A DNA stretch of 64,000 bases from the NCBI RefSeq assembly GCF_027947535.2, contig NZ_JAAGKO020000003.1:186001-250000 (forward strand). The letters are read 5' to 3'. The notes under the pieces were generated by a model. It saw only the letters and a program-made list of their open reading frames with translations. It did no database searches and was not told the DNA's origin. Both the position numbers and the translations under genes were made by a program. This stretch comes from Streptantibioticus silvisoli. Its GTDB lineage: Bacteria > Actinomycetota > Actinomycetes > Streptomycetales > Streptomycetaceae. Shown here piece after piece: positions 9,903-19,026 of the stretch; within the stretch, counting starts at the first letter, position 1; each line of letters begins with the position of its first letter.

Positions 9903-10715
9903 GGGTCGGCTTCCTTCGCGCGAGGGATCGTCGGGGACGTCGTGCGCGGTGCCGGGGCGCCATGGGGCTGGGGCGGGGAACGGGCGTGGAAGCCGTCGGT
10001 CCGCTCAGCGGTGGGCGCGGGGCCGCGCGGGGATCGCGCGGCAACACAGACGGTCGTAGTGGTGCGACTGACGGGACGGCCAGAAGGGTTCGAGGTCGCT
10101 TCGCCCCGTCGCCGTCCGATCCAAGCTCACCATGTGCTTATTCAATCAGATAGTCAGCCTTATGGCCGTACCTTTTCGGTCACAGCACGGCGAGTTGCCG
10201 ATTCCCCCCGCAGCGGCCGGGTCAACCGGCCTCAGCACCCCCTCGTCCGGCCGCCGCGCGACCCGCCACTGGGCAGCCCACCCCGGCGGCGGGCCGGACG
10301 GCGGGCTCACGGTCGGCTCACATGCCGTTCGCGGTCCGTCAGTCGGGGCAGGGTGCCGGCGCCCACGACGGACGGACGCCGTGCACCTCCCACCAGGTAC
10401 GCCGCTGCGGGCGGCCACTCCGCACGCCGCCGGACGCCGTGCGCCTCCCGCCAGGCACGGCCAGGCATGCCGCCGGGCGGCCGCTCCGTACCCGCGCAGG
10501 ACGCCACGCCGCACGCCGCCGGACATCGTTCGCCGTCCGCCGTCCGCCGACCGGCCGACCACGCCACCCAGCGCCCGCCGGACACCGTTACCTCCGCCGA
10601 CCACGCCACCCCGCATCGACCGGGTGCCGTCCGCCCCGACCGGGCACACCGCCCCGCACCCACCGGATGCCGTCCGCCCCGCCGACCACGCCTCCCCGCA
10701 CTCATCGGCCTCCGT
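9903..10715. other. 813-bp region without a supported gene
   Basis: It contains a short A/T-richer segment at about 10125-10170, likely promoter sequence for the winged-helix gene. A long stretch (about 10380-10720) of degenerate repeats follows, built from CACGCC, CCGCCGGAC and GACCACGCCAC-like words. Several frames stay open on both strands because of base composition, but none has a start site or protein pattern that supports a gene. Confidence 0.5.
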
Positions 10716-12338
10716 TCAGCCCGCCGTCTCCCACGGCCAGCGTGCGTCGCGGCCGGCCTCCAGCAGCGGGATCATGCCGAACGCCTGGTCCGTCAGGCCG
10801 CCGAAGGTGTGCCGGGCGGTGCCGCCGGCCGGCGCGTGCCCGGCCTGGTAACCGGCGAGGTTCCAGGTGTACATCGGCACCGCTGCCGGTATCGCGTCGG
10901 TGACCTCGCCGGCGTCGTGCGCGGCCTGCTCGTCGGTGACGACGACGACCCGGTCGTGCCCGGCGTACTCGGCGCGCAGCGCGGCCGCGGTGTCGGTGCC
11001 GCCGCCGAGGAACCAGCCGCCGTCCTTCCAGCGCCGGACGTCGCCGAGCACCGAACCGCCGCGGGTCAGCGGGAACGCCTTGGTCTTCGCGCCGGGCGCG
11101 TCCGTGACGTAGTACCGGGCGCTGGAGAAGGAGACGACGTCCGCGTGCGCGCAGGCCCGGCCGAGCCCGATGCCGAACAACGCGGCCGCGTCCCAGCGCA
11201 TCAGCGAGCCGTCCCGGGAGAAGGAGGACGCCATCGAACCGGAGGTGTCGACCATCACCAGGGTGCGGCCCGGCAGCCGTGGGATCCCGGCCAGCGAGGC
11301 GGTCAGCGCCTTCTCCAGCGCGCCTCCCCAGCGCAGCGAGGGCGCCGCGTTGAACGCCGAGTAGAACCGCATCGGCAACTGCCGGGAGCGGCCCACCTCC
11401 TCGGGGTCGGCCAGCGTCGCGGCGACCTTCTCCGCGATCTCGTCGCTCACGCCCGCCTGGTCGAAGTTGCGCAGGTTGCGCAGCAGCGCCATGTATCCCA
11501 TCGAAGGGATCAGTGCCTGCCACGCGGCCGCGTCCATCGGCCCCTGGAGCCAGCCGGCCACCGCCTCCCAGGTCATCCCGGCCGCCGCCAGCCGCTGCGG
11601 CCCGTCCGGTGCGGTCAGCAGCGCGCGGCGCTCCCCGGGCGGCAGCGCGGTCAGCTCGGCGCGCCGGGTCAGGATGGTGAGCGTCGCCGGTACGTCGTCA
11701 CCGCGGCCGTGCCGGCGGTCGATGGCGTACCGGAACAGCGCGCCCTGCCACGCCTTGTCGGCGGCCGGTGCCGGGTGCGTCAGCTCCAGGACGTCGGCGA
11801 AGCGGTAGCCCTTGCCCGCGGTGTCGTACTTCAGCAGCGAGCGCTCGCCGTAGAGCCGCTGGACGGCGTCCGCGATGCCGCGCTTGACGGGCTTGGGCAG
11901 CCGGCGGCCGTACCGCGAGGTCCAGTAGCCGAGCATCTCCCCCGGCTCGTCGGCGCGGCGCAGGACGGCGTCGACGGCCTGGCGGGAGTGGCCGGCCAGG
12001 CCCGCGTCCAGCCGGGCACGGGTGAACTCCGCGGCGCCGACCAGGGCGGCGCTGCGCAGGTTGGCGTCGGCGCGCAGCCAGGTCAGCAGCGCCAGCGTCC
12101 ACTGCGGGTCCTCGACGGCCATCAGGTGGATGAGCGCGGTGAAGCGGTCGTCGCGCGCGCCGCCGGTCTCGTAGAAGGTGTCCTGGCCGACGAGGTTGGT
12201 GACGGCCAGCAGGAACAGCTCGGACTTCGTGTCACGCAGGTGGCCGGTGCCACCGGTGTGGGTGGTGGTGCGCTCACCGGTGGTGGTCACCGGCGAGGTG
12301 GTGTGCGCCCGCGTGGCGCGGGTGTTGAAGCGTGCCAT
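10716..12338 (-). CDS. rsr: Rsr, bacterial Ro60 orthologue (TROVE domain RNA-binding protein)
   Basis: The 540-aa bacterial counterpart of the Ro autoantigen. Ro proteins form a HEAT-like ring that binds Y RNA on its outer surface and single-stranded ends of misfolded or decaying RNA in its cavity. In Deinococcus, Rsr with Y RNA tethers polynucleotide phosphorylase. Here an N-terminal TROVE domain (about residues 20-360) is followed by a von Willebrand A-like domain whose MIDAS reads VDTSGSMASSFS; later elements include GGGTD and VVVVTDEQ. The ATG at 12338 is preceded by GGGGGAG. The gene lies directly downstream, on the same strand, of the Y RNA locus at 12424-12762. No rtcB or rtcA is nearby. 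Confidence 0.93.
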   Translation of the reverse strand: MARFNTRATRAHTTSPVTTTGERTTTHTGGTGHLRDTKSELFLLAVTNLVGQDTFYETGGARDDRFTALIHLMAVEDPQWTLALLTWLRADANLRSAALVGAAEFTRARLDAGLAGHSRQAVDAVLRRADEPGEMLGYWTSRYGRRLPKPVKRGIADAVQRLYGERSLLKYDTAGKGYRFADVLELTHPAPAADKAWQGALFRYAIDRRHGRGDDVPATLTILTRRAELTALPPGERRALLTAPDGPQRLAAAGMTWEAVAGWLQGPMDAAAWQALIPSMGYMALLRNLRNFDQAGVSDEIAEKVAATLADPEEVGRSRQLPMRFYSAFNAAPSLRWGGALEKALTASLAGIPRLPGRTLVMVDTSGSMASSFSRDGSLMRWDAAALFGIGLGRACAHADVVSFSSARYYVTDAPGAKTKAFPLTRGGSVLGDVRRWKDGGWFLGGGTDTAAALRAEYAGHDRVVVVTDEQAAHDAGEVTDAIPAAVPMYTWNLAGYQAGHAPAGGTARHTFGGLTDQAFGMIPLLEAGRDARWPWETAG

Positions 12339-12423
12339 GTCGAACTCCCCCGTGTGGTGGGAGGCACGACGTGCGGGTGCCCGGGTCCTGGGTCGGCGGC
12401 GCGTCCGCTGCCGCCGAGGTGGC

Positions 12424-12575
12424 ACAGGCCCGCGGCAGGGCCTGAAGGGGATCGCACCGATGAAGTACGCGTCGCCTGCGCACCGGGCACTCCACGCCGC
12501 TCCTCCCGAGATCAAGGTCGGAGCCGGTCTTTTCGCCAGAGGAAGGAACCGGCTCCCGCGCACCGGGAGGTGCGT
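12424..12575 (-). ncRNA. second structured RNA segment with Y-RNA-like repeats, in rsr leader
   Basis: Between the Y RNA and rsr. A hairpin has arms CCTCCCG (12570-12564) / CGGGAGG (12508-12502) and GGAGCCGG (12556-12549) / CCGGCTCC (12527-12520). CCTTGATCTC occurs in its 3' arm just as in the 3' arm of the upstream Y RNA. The 10-mer GGTGCGCRGG, found at the 5' end of the Y RNA (12757-12748), recurs at 12564-12555 and 12484-12475. The last copy is followed by TACTTCATCG, close to the Y RNA's TTACTTCCTCATCG. A CAGGCCC/GGGCCTG hairpin near 12443-12425 may end the unit. It could be a second Y RNA (YrlB-like) or structured rsr leader. Confidence 0.5.
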
Positions 12576-12619
12576 AGAGCGTGTGAAGTTGTGAGCCCCG
12601 GTGCTTACGGTGGCCGGGG

Positions 12620-12762
12620 AAAACCGGTGTCCGGAGATCAAGGACGGGCATCGTGACAAAGCGCTCTGGGCCACTGAGCTACCGCCGCGCGAGCGGCGGC
12701 CGGGATTCGGACCCGGGTCTCTCCTTGCGATGAGGAAGTAACGATCCCCTGCGCACCTGGAC
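12620..12762 (-). ncRNA. YrlA-type Y RNA with a circularly permuted tRNA-like module
   Basis: The RNA folds with an outer stem GGGGATCG (12749-12742) / TGATCTCC (12640-12633) and an inner stem CATCG (12732-12728) / CGATG (12653-12649), the expected Ro-binding region. Inside it is a permuted tRNA body. The T-arm is CCGGG-TCCGAAT-CCCGG (12716-12700). An acceptor-like stem CCGCCGC/GCGGCGG (12699-12682) is closed by a TCGC loop, then TA, then the D-arm GCTC-AGTGGCCCA-GAGC (12679-12663). In YrlA RNAs the tRNA-like end is the effector module. It sits upstream of rsr. CCGG-ACA-CCGG-TTTT (12634-12620) may end it. Exact ends are estimates. Confidence 0.85.
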
Positions 12763-12769
12763 GTGACCC

Positions 12770-12775
12770 ACTCTA
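12770..12775 (-). promoter_or_regulatory. putative -10 element (TAGAGT) for the Y RNA
   Basis: TAGAGT lies about 8 nt before the predicted 5' end of the Y RNA (about 12762). A TTGATG-like -35 word is upstream but at a longer than usual distance, so only the -10 is proposed. Confidence 0.4.
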
Positions 12776-12917
12776 GCCCGGAGCGCCAACCGGCCTCATC
12801 AAGTTTTCCACAGGCCCGGTCATACGAACGGCAGTTGCCCCGGCAGAGCGCTCAGCAAGTGGCCGGACGGGACGCGGAGCACGTCACCGGGCCCCGGAAC
12901 CCACGGCCGACACGCGG

Positions 12918-12969
12918 GCCGCCCGCCGCCCGCCGCCCGCCGCCCGCCGCCCGCCGCCCGCCGCCCGCC
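12918..12969. repeat. 7-nt tandem repeat (GCCGCCC)n
   Basis: About seven near-perfect copies of GCCGCCC between the Y RNA promoter and the gene starting at 13124. Not coding as far as can be seen. Confidence 0.75.
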
Positions 12970-13123
12970 AAAGGCTCACGTGGACGAGGCGGTCGGGGCC
13001 GTCAACCCGAGCGAGTACCTGACGCCCCATCAAGCAGCCTGAATACATTACTTCTTCACGCTCTCGACACGCCATCTCCATGCAACCGCTATTGTTGCGG
13101 CCCACGCGATCCGAGGGGGGATC

Positions 13124-13618
13124 ATGCTGCGCTGGATACGCCGGCACATCGTCTGGACTGTGATCTACGGAATCGCTGCGGTCTTTCTCGCCGACGCGAT
13201 CGGAGCGGCCGCGGACCCGCCTGAGGAACATCTGGCCGCAGCCACGGGAATCGTCGCGCCATCGGCCCCGCCCCGGACGCCGAGCCCGACGCCGACGCAC
13301 TCGAGTGAGCCACGGAAGGCCGCCTCGCCACTCCCGTCATCGAGCGCCACGCCCACGCCGACGCCCACGCCCACAGCCACCCCACGCCCGAGAGCGACCG
13401 CAAGCACGACCAAGCCCGCAGCAGCCGCCACGCACATCGCATCCAGACCGCGGTCCGCACCCGCCACCCACAAGGCCGCGCCCCCGCCCCCCGCGCCGCT
13501 CGTTGTCCACCCGGGGGCGTTCTGCGCCCCGGCAGGGGCGCACGGAGTGACGGACCGCGGAACGCCCATGGTGTGCGGGCCCGCGTCCGACGGCCGCAAC
13601 CGGTGGCACGAAGGCTGA
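13124..13618 (+). CDS. membrane-anchored or secreted Pro/Thr-rich protein with C-terminal Cys motif
   Basis: 164 aa. An N-terminal hydrophobic segment (about residues 8-28, VIYGIAAVFLADAIGAAA) acts as signal or anchor. A long Pro/Thr/Ala/Ser-rich wall-spanning-type stretch follows (about 45-125). The end has the pattern FCAPAGAHGVTDRGTPMVC...GRNRWHEG, with two Cys about 18 residues apart. This tail (FC..pGa.g.T..G..M.C....gr.RW) is recurrent in extracytoplasmic streptomycete proteins. GAGGGGGG precedes the ATG at 13124. Function unknown. Confidence 0.75.
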   Translation: MLRWIRRHIVWTVIYGIAAVFLADAIGAAADPPEEHLAAATGIVAPSAPPRTPSPTPTHSSEPRKAASPLPSSSATPTPTPTPTATPRPRATASTTKPAAAATHIASRPRSAPATHKAAPPPPAPLVVHPGAFCAPAGAHGVTDRGTPMVCGPASDGRNRWHEG

Positions 13619-13873
13619 TCGCGCACCCCCGGGACCGTCACCCAGCCCCGGAAGCACGCAATCGCCCCCGCCCCGCATCGGCGAGGCGGGGGTACACGTT
13701 GCGGGTCGGCCGACGAGCCGGCGCGAGGCGCACCCGGGACGCGGCGGACGAGCCGCCGATCGGGGGAAGGTGAACGGCCTCAGCGCCGAGACGGAATGCC
13801 TGAGGCAGGAACTCCCGCGGAGGCCGCCCATGCGTACCCCGCGAGGCGTTCGGCGCGTGCCCCACGGGGCGGC

Positions 13874-15100
<1,227 letters not shown>

Positions 15101-15134
15101 GACCGTCCTCCACCCCCGGTTGCCCTCATAGAAT

Positions 15135-15164
15135 GTTACTTGCGGTAACGCCGAGTCTGTTACC
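15135..15164. promoter_or_regulatory. probable TetR operator (GTTAC/GTAAC half sites)
   Basis: GTTAC-5 nt-GTAAC (15135-15149) followed by GTTACC (15159-15164) in the 178-bp divergent region between the acyl-CoA dehydrogenase and TetR genes. The spacing and location are those of an autoregulated operator. A related, longer palindrome is at 2428-2447. Confidence 0.6.
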
Positions 15165-15278
15165 GGCCAGTACCCCGTGTCAACCGGGCGTCCGCCGCCA
15201 TGGATGCCCGGACCTGGGGTGTTACGTTGCGGGAAGCCGGGAATTCCGGCGGGAGCGAAGCGGGACGGAAGGACGTGG

Positions 15279-15944
15279 ATGGGCGGCCAGGCGCAGGCGC
15301 ACGCCAACCGGCGCGAGGACCAGCAGGAGGCGACCCTACGGCGCCGCCGCGAACTGCTGGAGGCGGCGGACCGGGTGGTGCTGCGCGAGGGCCCCGAGGC
15401 GTCCATGAACGCCATCGCCGCGGAGGCCGGCATCACCAAGCCGATCCTCTACCGGCACTTCGGCGACAAGAGCGGCCTGTACCGCGCGCTCGCCCAGCGG
15501 CACACCGACGCCCTGCTGGGCACCCTGCGCGCCGCGCTGGACCGGCCCGGCACCCGGCGCGAACGCGTCGAGGCCACCGTCGACGCGTATCTGACCGCGA
15601 TCGAGGGCGCCCCGCAGGTCTACCGGTTCCTGATGCACCCGACGGACCAGGCCGGCGCCGACACCGAGAAGGGCTTCGACGCCGGACGCCACTCCGCGCC
15701 GCTGCTGCGCCGGCTGGGCGAGGAGCTGGCCGCGATCATCGGCGAACGCCTCGACCTCGGCCCCGAGAGCGCCCAGGTGGCCCGCGCCTGGGGACACGGC
15801 ATCGTCGGCATGATGTACGCGGCCGGCGACTGGTGGCTCGGCGAACACCCCTGCTCCCGCGAGCGGTTGGTCCACCAGCTCTCCGATCTGCTGTGGGGCA
15901 CCCTCGCGGTGGCCGCCGACGCGCCGGACGGCCCGGGCCTGTGA
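15279..15944 (+). CDS. TetR/AcrR family transcriptional regulator
   Basis: A 221-aa repressor-type protein. The N-terminal helix-turn-helix lies at about residues 22-68 (LLEAADRVVLREGPEASM, IAAEAGITKPILYRHFGDKSGLY), with an all-helical ligand domain behind it that contains a WGHGIVGMMYAAGDWWL-like TetR_C segment. The ATG at 15279 has GGAAGGA 5 nt upstream. Upstream in-frame codons would add a long Gly/Pro-rich tail and are not used. Divergent from an acyl-CoA dehydrogenase gene, so acyl-CoA or a fatty acid is a plausible ligand (inference). Confidence 0.9.
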   Translation: MGGQAQAHANRREDQQEATLRRRRELLEAADRVVLREGPEASMNAIAAEAGITKPILYRHFGDKSGLYRALAQRHTDALLGTLRAALDRPGTRRERVEATVDAYLTAIEGAPQVYRFLMHPTDQAGADTEKGFDAGRHSAPLLRRLGEELAAIIGERLDLGPESAQVARAWGHGIVGMMYAAGDWWLGEHPCSRERLVHQLSDLLWGTLAVAADAPDGPGL

Positions 15945-16024
15945 CGCGGCGCGGGCCTGTAACGCGGCGTGGCCTGTGACGCGGCGTGGGCCTGTGACGC
16001 GGCGTGGCCTGTGACGCGGCGCGG
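15934..16024. repeat. 17-nt tandem repeat overlapping the TetR stop
   Basis: About five copies of GGCCTGTGACGCGGCGT, varying by one or two bases. The stop codon of the TetR gene lies within the first copy. Confidence 0.75.
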
Positions 16025-16106
16025 ACCCGCCACGTAAGACACCCCACCGACCGCGGCCCCGGCGCGCTCATCCCCGGCCTCCGACACACCGCGCGGGCGC
16101 ACCCCC

Positions 16107-16673
16107 TCACCCCCGCAACGCCGGCCCCGCCGGCCCCGACCGCCCCGGCAGCTTCCGGCGGCCCCGCAGGGCGCGGCGCCGGCGCAGGCCGGTGAGGCGG
16201 TCGGTGTAGACGACGCCGTCGAGGTGGTCGATCTCGTGCTGGAGGCAGCGGGCGAAGAAGCCGGTGCCTTCCACGACGAGGGGTGCGCCGGTGACGTCGA
16301 ACCCCTCGACGACGGCGCGGTCGAAGCGCGGGGTACCCGCCTCGGTGCCCGGCAGCGACAGGCAGCCCTCCGGACCGCGTACCAACGGACCGTCAGCGGC
16401 CACCAGCCGGGGATTGACGACGTGTCCGAGGTGGCGGCGGTCCTCGTCGTCGGGGCAGTCATGGACGAACACCCGGACATCGGCGCCGATCTGCGGCGCC
16501 GCCATGCCCACCCCGGAGCGCGCGTACATGGTGGCGAACAGGTCCTCCACCAGCCGCGCGAGCCCCGGGCCGAACTCCGGCGCGGGCGCGGCCGGGCGGT
16601 GGAGCAGCGGATCGCCGAACCAGCGCAGGGAATGGACGGTTCCGGAACTTCCGGGAATGGCACCGTGTGGCAT
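16107..16673 (-). CDS. def: peptide deformylase
   Basis: Removes the N-formyl group from nascent proteins, using a bound metal. All three motifs are present: GVGMAAPQIG (motif I), EGCLSLPG (II, Cys metal ligand) and QHEIDHLDG (III, two His ligands and catalytic Glu). Length is 188 aa with an Arg-rich tail. The ATG at 16673 lacks a clear ribosome site; a GTG two codons earlier is an alternative, and the mRNA could be leaderless. As streptomycetes commonly have several deformylases, this may be one paralogue. Confidence 0.92.
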   Translation of the reverse strand: MPHGAIPGSSGTVHSLRWFGDPLLHRPAAPAPEFGPGLARLVEDLFATMYARSGVGMAAPQIGADVRVFVHDCPDDEDRRHLGHVVNPRLVAADGPLVRGPEGCLSLPGTEAGTPRFDRAVVEGFDVTGAPLVVEGTGFFARCLQHEIDHLDGVVYTDRLTGLRRRRALRGRRKLPGRSGPAGPALRG

Positions 16674-16919
16674 GCGCACAGGCTAAGGGTGCGGGCGCGT
16701 CCCGCCGCACCGGCGTCGGCGGCGGGGTACGGACGCGGGGCCCGTTGTCGATAGGCTGACCGCTGACCGAAGCCCTCCCGCGTCGACGGGCCGGCGCGGA
16801 CCGCGGGTACCACCGGGGCCGTGTCGTTCCCCGGCGGGCGTGCGACGTCACCCCTGCCGGGCGGTGGCGGCCGACGCGCACGGGGGCGCGGTGCCGGACG
16901 CGAGGAGGAACGAAAGACG

Positions 16920-18158
16920 ATGTCAGGCAACCCGGAGCCGCTGTCGCCGCGGGCCAAACTGGCCGTGACGGCGGGCAAGGCAGCGGCCGCGGTCTCACGC
17001 GCCGCGGGCAAGGGCAGCGGATCGGTGATCGGCGGCCGGGTCGCGCTGAAACTCGACCCCGACCTGCTGGCCCGTCTCGCGGGTCATCTGGACGTGGTGC
17101 TGGTCTCCGCGACCAACGGCAAGACCACGACGACCCGGCTGATCGCCGAGGCGCTGCGGGCCAGCGGCCCGGTGGTGTCCAACGCGCTGGGCGCCAACAT
17201 GCCCGCCGGCATCACCTCCGCGCTGGCCGGCGGCTCGGACTCGCGCTACGGCGTCATCGAGGTGGACGAGAAGTACCTCGCGGGGGTCGCCCGGGACGTG
17301 ACCCCGAAGGCCATCGCGCTGCTGAACCTCTCGCGCGACCAGCTGGACCGGGCCGCCGAGACCCGGATGCTGGCCGAGCACTGGCGGGAGGGGCTGTCCG
17401 GCACCGAGGCGGTGGTCATCGCCAACGCCGACGACCCGCTGGTGGCCTGGGCGGCCTCGTCGTGCCCGACCGTGGTGTGGGTCGCGGCCGGCCAGGAGTG
17501 GAAGGACGACGCCTGGTCCTGCCCGTCCTGCGGCGGTGTGCTCCAGCGGCCCGGCGACGACTGGTACTGCGGCGACTGCGGCTTCCGCCGGCCGCCGCCG
17601 ACCTGGGCGCTGCACGGCGACTACGTGCTGTCCCCCGACGGCGTCGCCTGGCCGATCCAGCTCCAGCTGCCCGGCCGGGCCAACAAGGCCAACGCCGCGA
17701 TGTCGGCCGCGGTCGGCGCGGTGTTCGGCGTGCCGCCGAAGATCGCGCTGGAGCGGATGTACTCGGTGCAGGCGGTGGCCGGGCGCTACGACGTGGTGAC
17801 GTACCTCGACCGGCAGCTGCGGCTGCTGCTCGCGAAGAACCCGGCCGGCTGGCTGGAGACGTTCTCGCTGATCGACGGCCCCCCGGCGCCAGTATTGCTG
17901 TCGGTGAACGCGCGTGGTGCCGACGGTACGGACACCTCGTGGCTGTGGGACGTGGACTACACACGGCTGGCGGGACACCCGATCTTCGTCCTGGGTGACC
18001 GCCGGCTGGACCTGGCGGTACGGCTGGAGGTGGCCGGGCTGGAGTTCCGGGTCTGCGACGATCTCGACCAGGCGGTGCGCGCCGCGCCGCCCGGACGGGT
18101 CGAAGTCATCGCCAACTACACGGCGTTCCAGGACCTGCGCCGCCGGATCGGCAACTGA
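16920..18158 (+). CDS. murT: MurT, lipid II isoglutaminyl synthase ligase subunit
   Basis: With GatD it amidates the alpha-carboxyl of D-Glu in the lipid II stem peptide. The protein has 412 aa. The N-terminal Mur-ligase ATP site is SATNGKTTTT (about residue 63), followed by EVDEKYL and LLNLSRDQLDR. An inserted four-Cys zinc ribbon (CPSCGG ... CGDCG, about 200-225) is typical of MurT, as is the C-terminal DUF1727 domain. The ATG at 16920 follows a GAGGAGGAA site. gatD starts 25 bp downstream, so the two form an operon. Confidence 0.95.
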   Translation: MSGNPEPLSPRAKLAVTAGKAAAAVSRAAGKGSGSVIGGRVALKLDPDLLARLAGHLDVVLVSATNGKTTTTRLIAEALRASGPVVSNALGANMPAGITSALAGGSDSRYGVIEVDEKYLAGVARDVTPKAIALLNLSRDQLDRAAETRMLAEHWREGLSGTEAVVIANADDPLVAWAASSCPTVVWVAAGQEWKDDAWSCPSCGGVLQRPGDDWYCGDCGFRRPPPTWALHGDYVLSPDGVAWPIQLQLPGRANKANAAMSAAVGAVFGVPPKIALERMYSVQAVAGRYDVVTYLDRQLRLLLAKNPAGWLETFSLIDGPPAPVLLSVNARGADGTDTSWLWDVDYTRLAGHPIFVLGDRRLDLAVRLEVAGLEFRVCDDLDQAVRAAPPGRVEVIANYTAFQDLRRRIGN

Positions 18159-18183
18159 GGGCACCATGACGAGGAATGGCAGA

Positions 18184-18924
18184 ATGAACGAGACCAGCTT
18201 GCGTCTGGTCTGGATTTACCCGGACCTGCTGAGTACCTACGGGGATCAGGGCAACGCGCTCGTGGTGGAGCGCCGCGCCCGGCAGCGGCGGATTCCGGTC
18301 ACCCGGATCGACGTGCGTTCCGACCAGCCGATCCCCACGTCCGGTGACATCTACCTGATCGGCGGCGGTGAGGACCGCCCGCAGCGGCTGGCGGCCGAGC
18401 GGCTGCGGCGCGACGGCGGCCTGAACCGGGCGGTGGCCAACGGTGCGATCGTCTTCTCGGTCTGCGCCGGCTACCAGATCCTGGGCACCGAGTTCATCAA
18501 CGACCTGGGCCGCCCGGAGCCGGGGCTGGGCATCCTGGACGTCAAGAGCGTCCGCAACGACGGCGACCGGCACGTCGGTGACGTCCTGGCCGACATGGAC
18601 GAGCGGCTGGGCCTGCCGCCGCTGACCGGCTTCGAGAACCACCAGGGCAACACCCTCATCGGCCCGAGCGCGCGTCCACTGGCCCGGGTGCGGATCGGCA
18701 ACGGCAACGGGACCGGCGACGGTACCGAGGGCGCGTACTGCGATACCGTTTTCGGTACGTACATGCACGGTCCGGTGATGGCGCGCAACCCCCTGCTGGC
18801 CGACATGCTGCTGAAGCTGGCGCTCGACGTACACGCGCTGCCGCGGGTGGACGAGCAGTGGTACGAGGCGTTGCGGGCCGAACGGATCGCACACGCCACC
18901 CAGGCAGCGGCCGCCAGGTCCTGA
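18184..18924 (+). CDS. gatD: GatD, lipid II isoglutaminyl synthase glutaminase subunit
   Basis: A class I glutamine amidotransferase (CobB/CobQ-like) that supplies ammonia to MurT. It starts with LRLVWIYPDLLSTYGDQGNA, a family hallmark. The nucleophile is in SVCAGYQ and the catalytic His in TYMHGPVMARNP. Length is 246 aa. The ATG at 18184 has GAGGAA 8 nt upstream and matches the family start; an in-frame ATG at 18166 would add six residues. Follows murT in the same transcript. Confidence 0.95.
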   Translation: MNETSLRLVWIYPDLLSTYGDQGNALVVERRARQRRIPVTRIDVRSDQPIPTSGDIYLIGGGEDRPQRLAAERLRRDGGLNRAVANGAIVFSVCAGYQILGTEFINDLGRPEPGLGILDVKSVRNDGDRHVGDVLADMDERLGLPPLTGFENHQGNTLIGPSARPLARVRIGNGNGTGDGTEGAYCDTVFGTYMHGPVMARNPLLADMLLKLALDVHALPRVDEQWYEALRAERIAHATQAAAARS

Positions 18925-19026
18925 GACGGACCCGTACGGGGAGCCCCCGTGCCGTTAGGCTGGCGGGGTCCACCCGGACGACGGCGTCCGGTCGGCGGAG
19001 TCGCACGTAGCAGGAGTAAGAGAGCA

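Noticed and set aside
10132-10851. plus-strand frame of 239 codons starting in an A/T-rich patch
   Set aside because: Pro/Arg-rich translation produced by degenerate repeats; overlaps the 3' end of rsr; no start signal.
12661-12720. ordinary tRNA gene
   Set aside because: T-arm precedes D-arm, acceptor strands are joined by a loop and no anticodon arm lies between D and T arms; the order fits a permuted Y RNA module.
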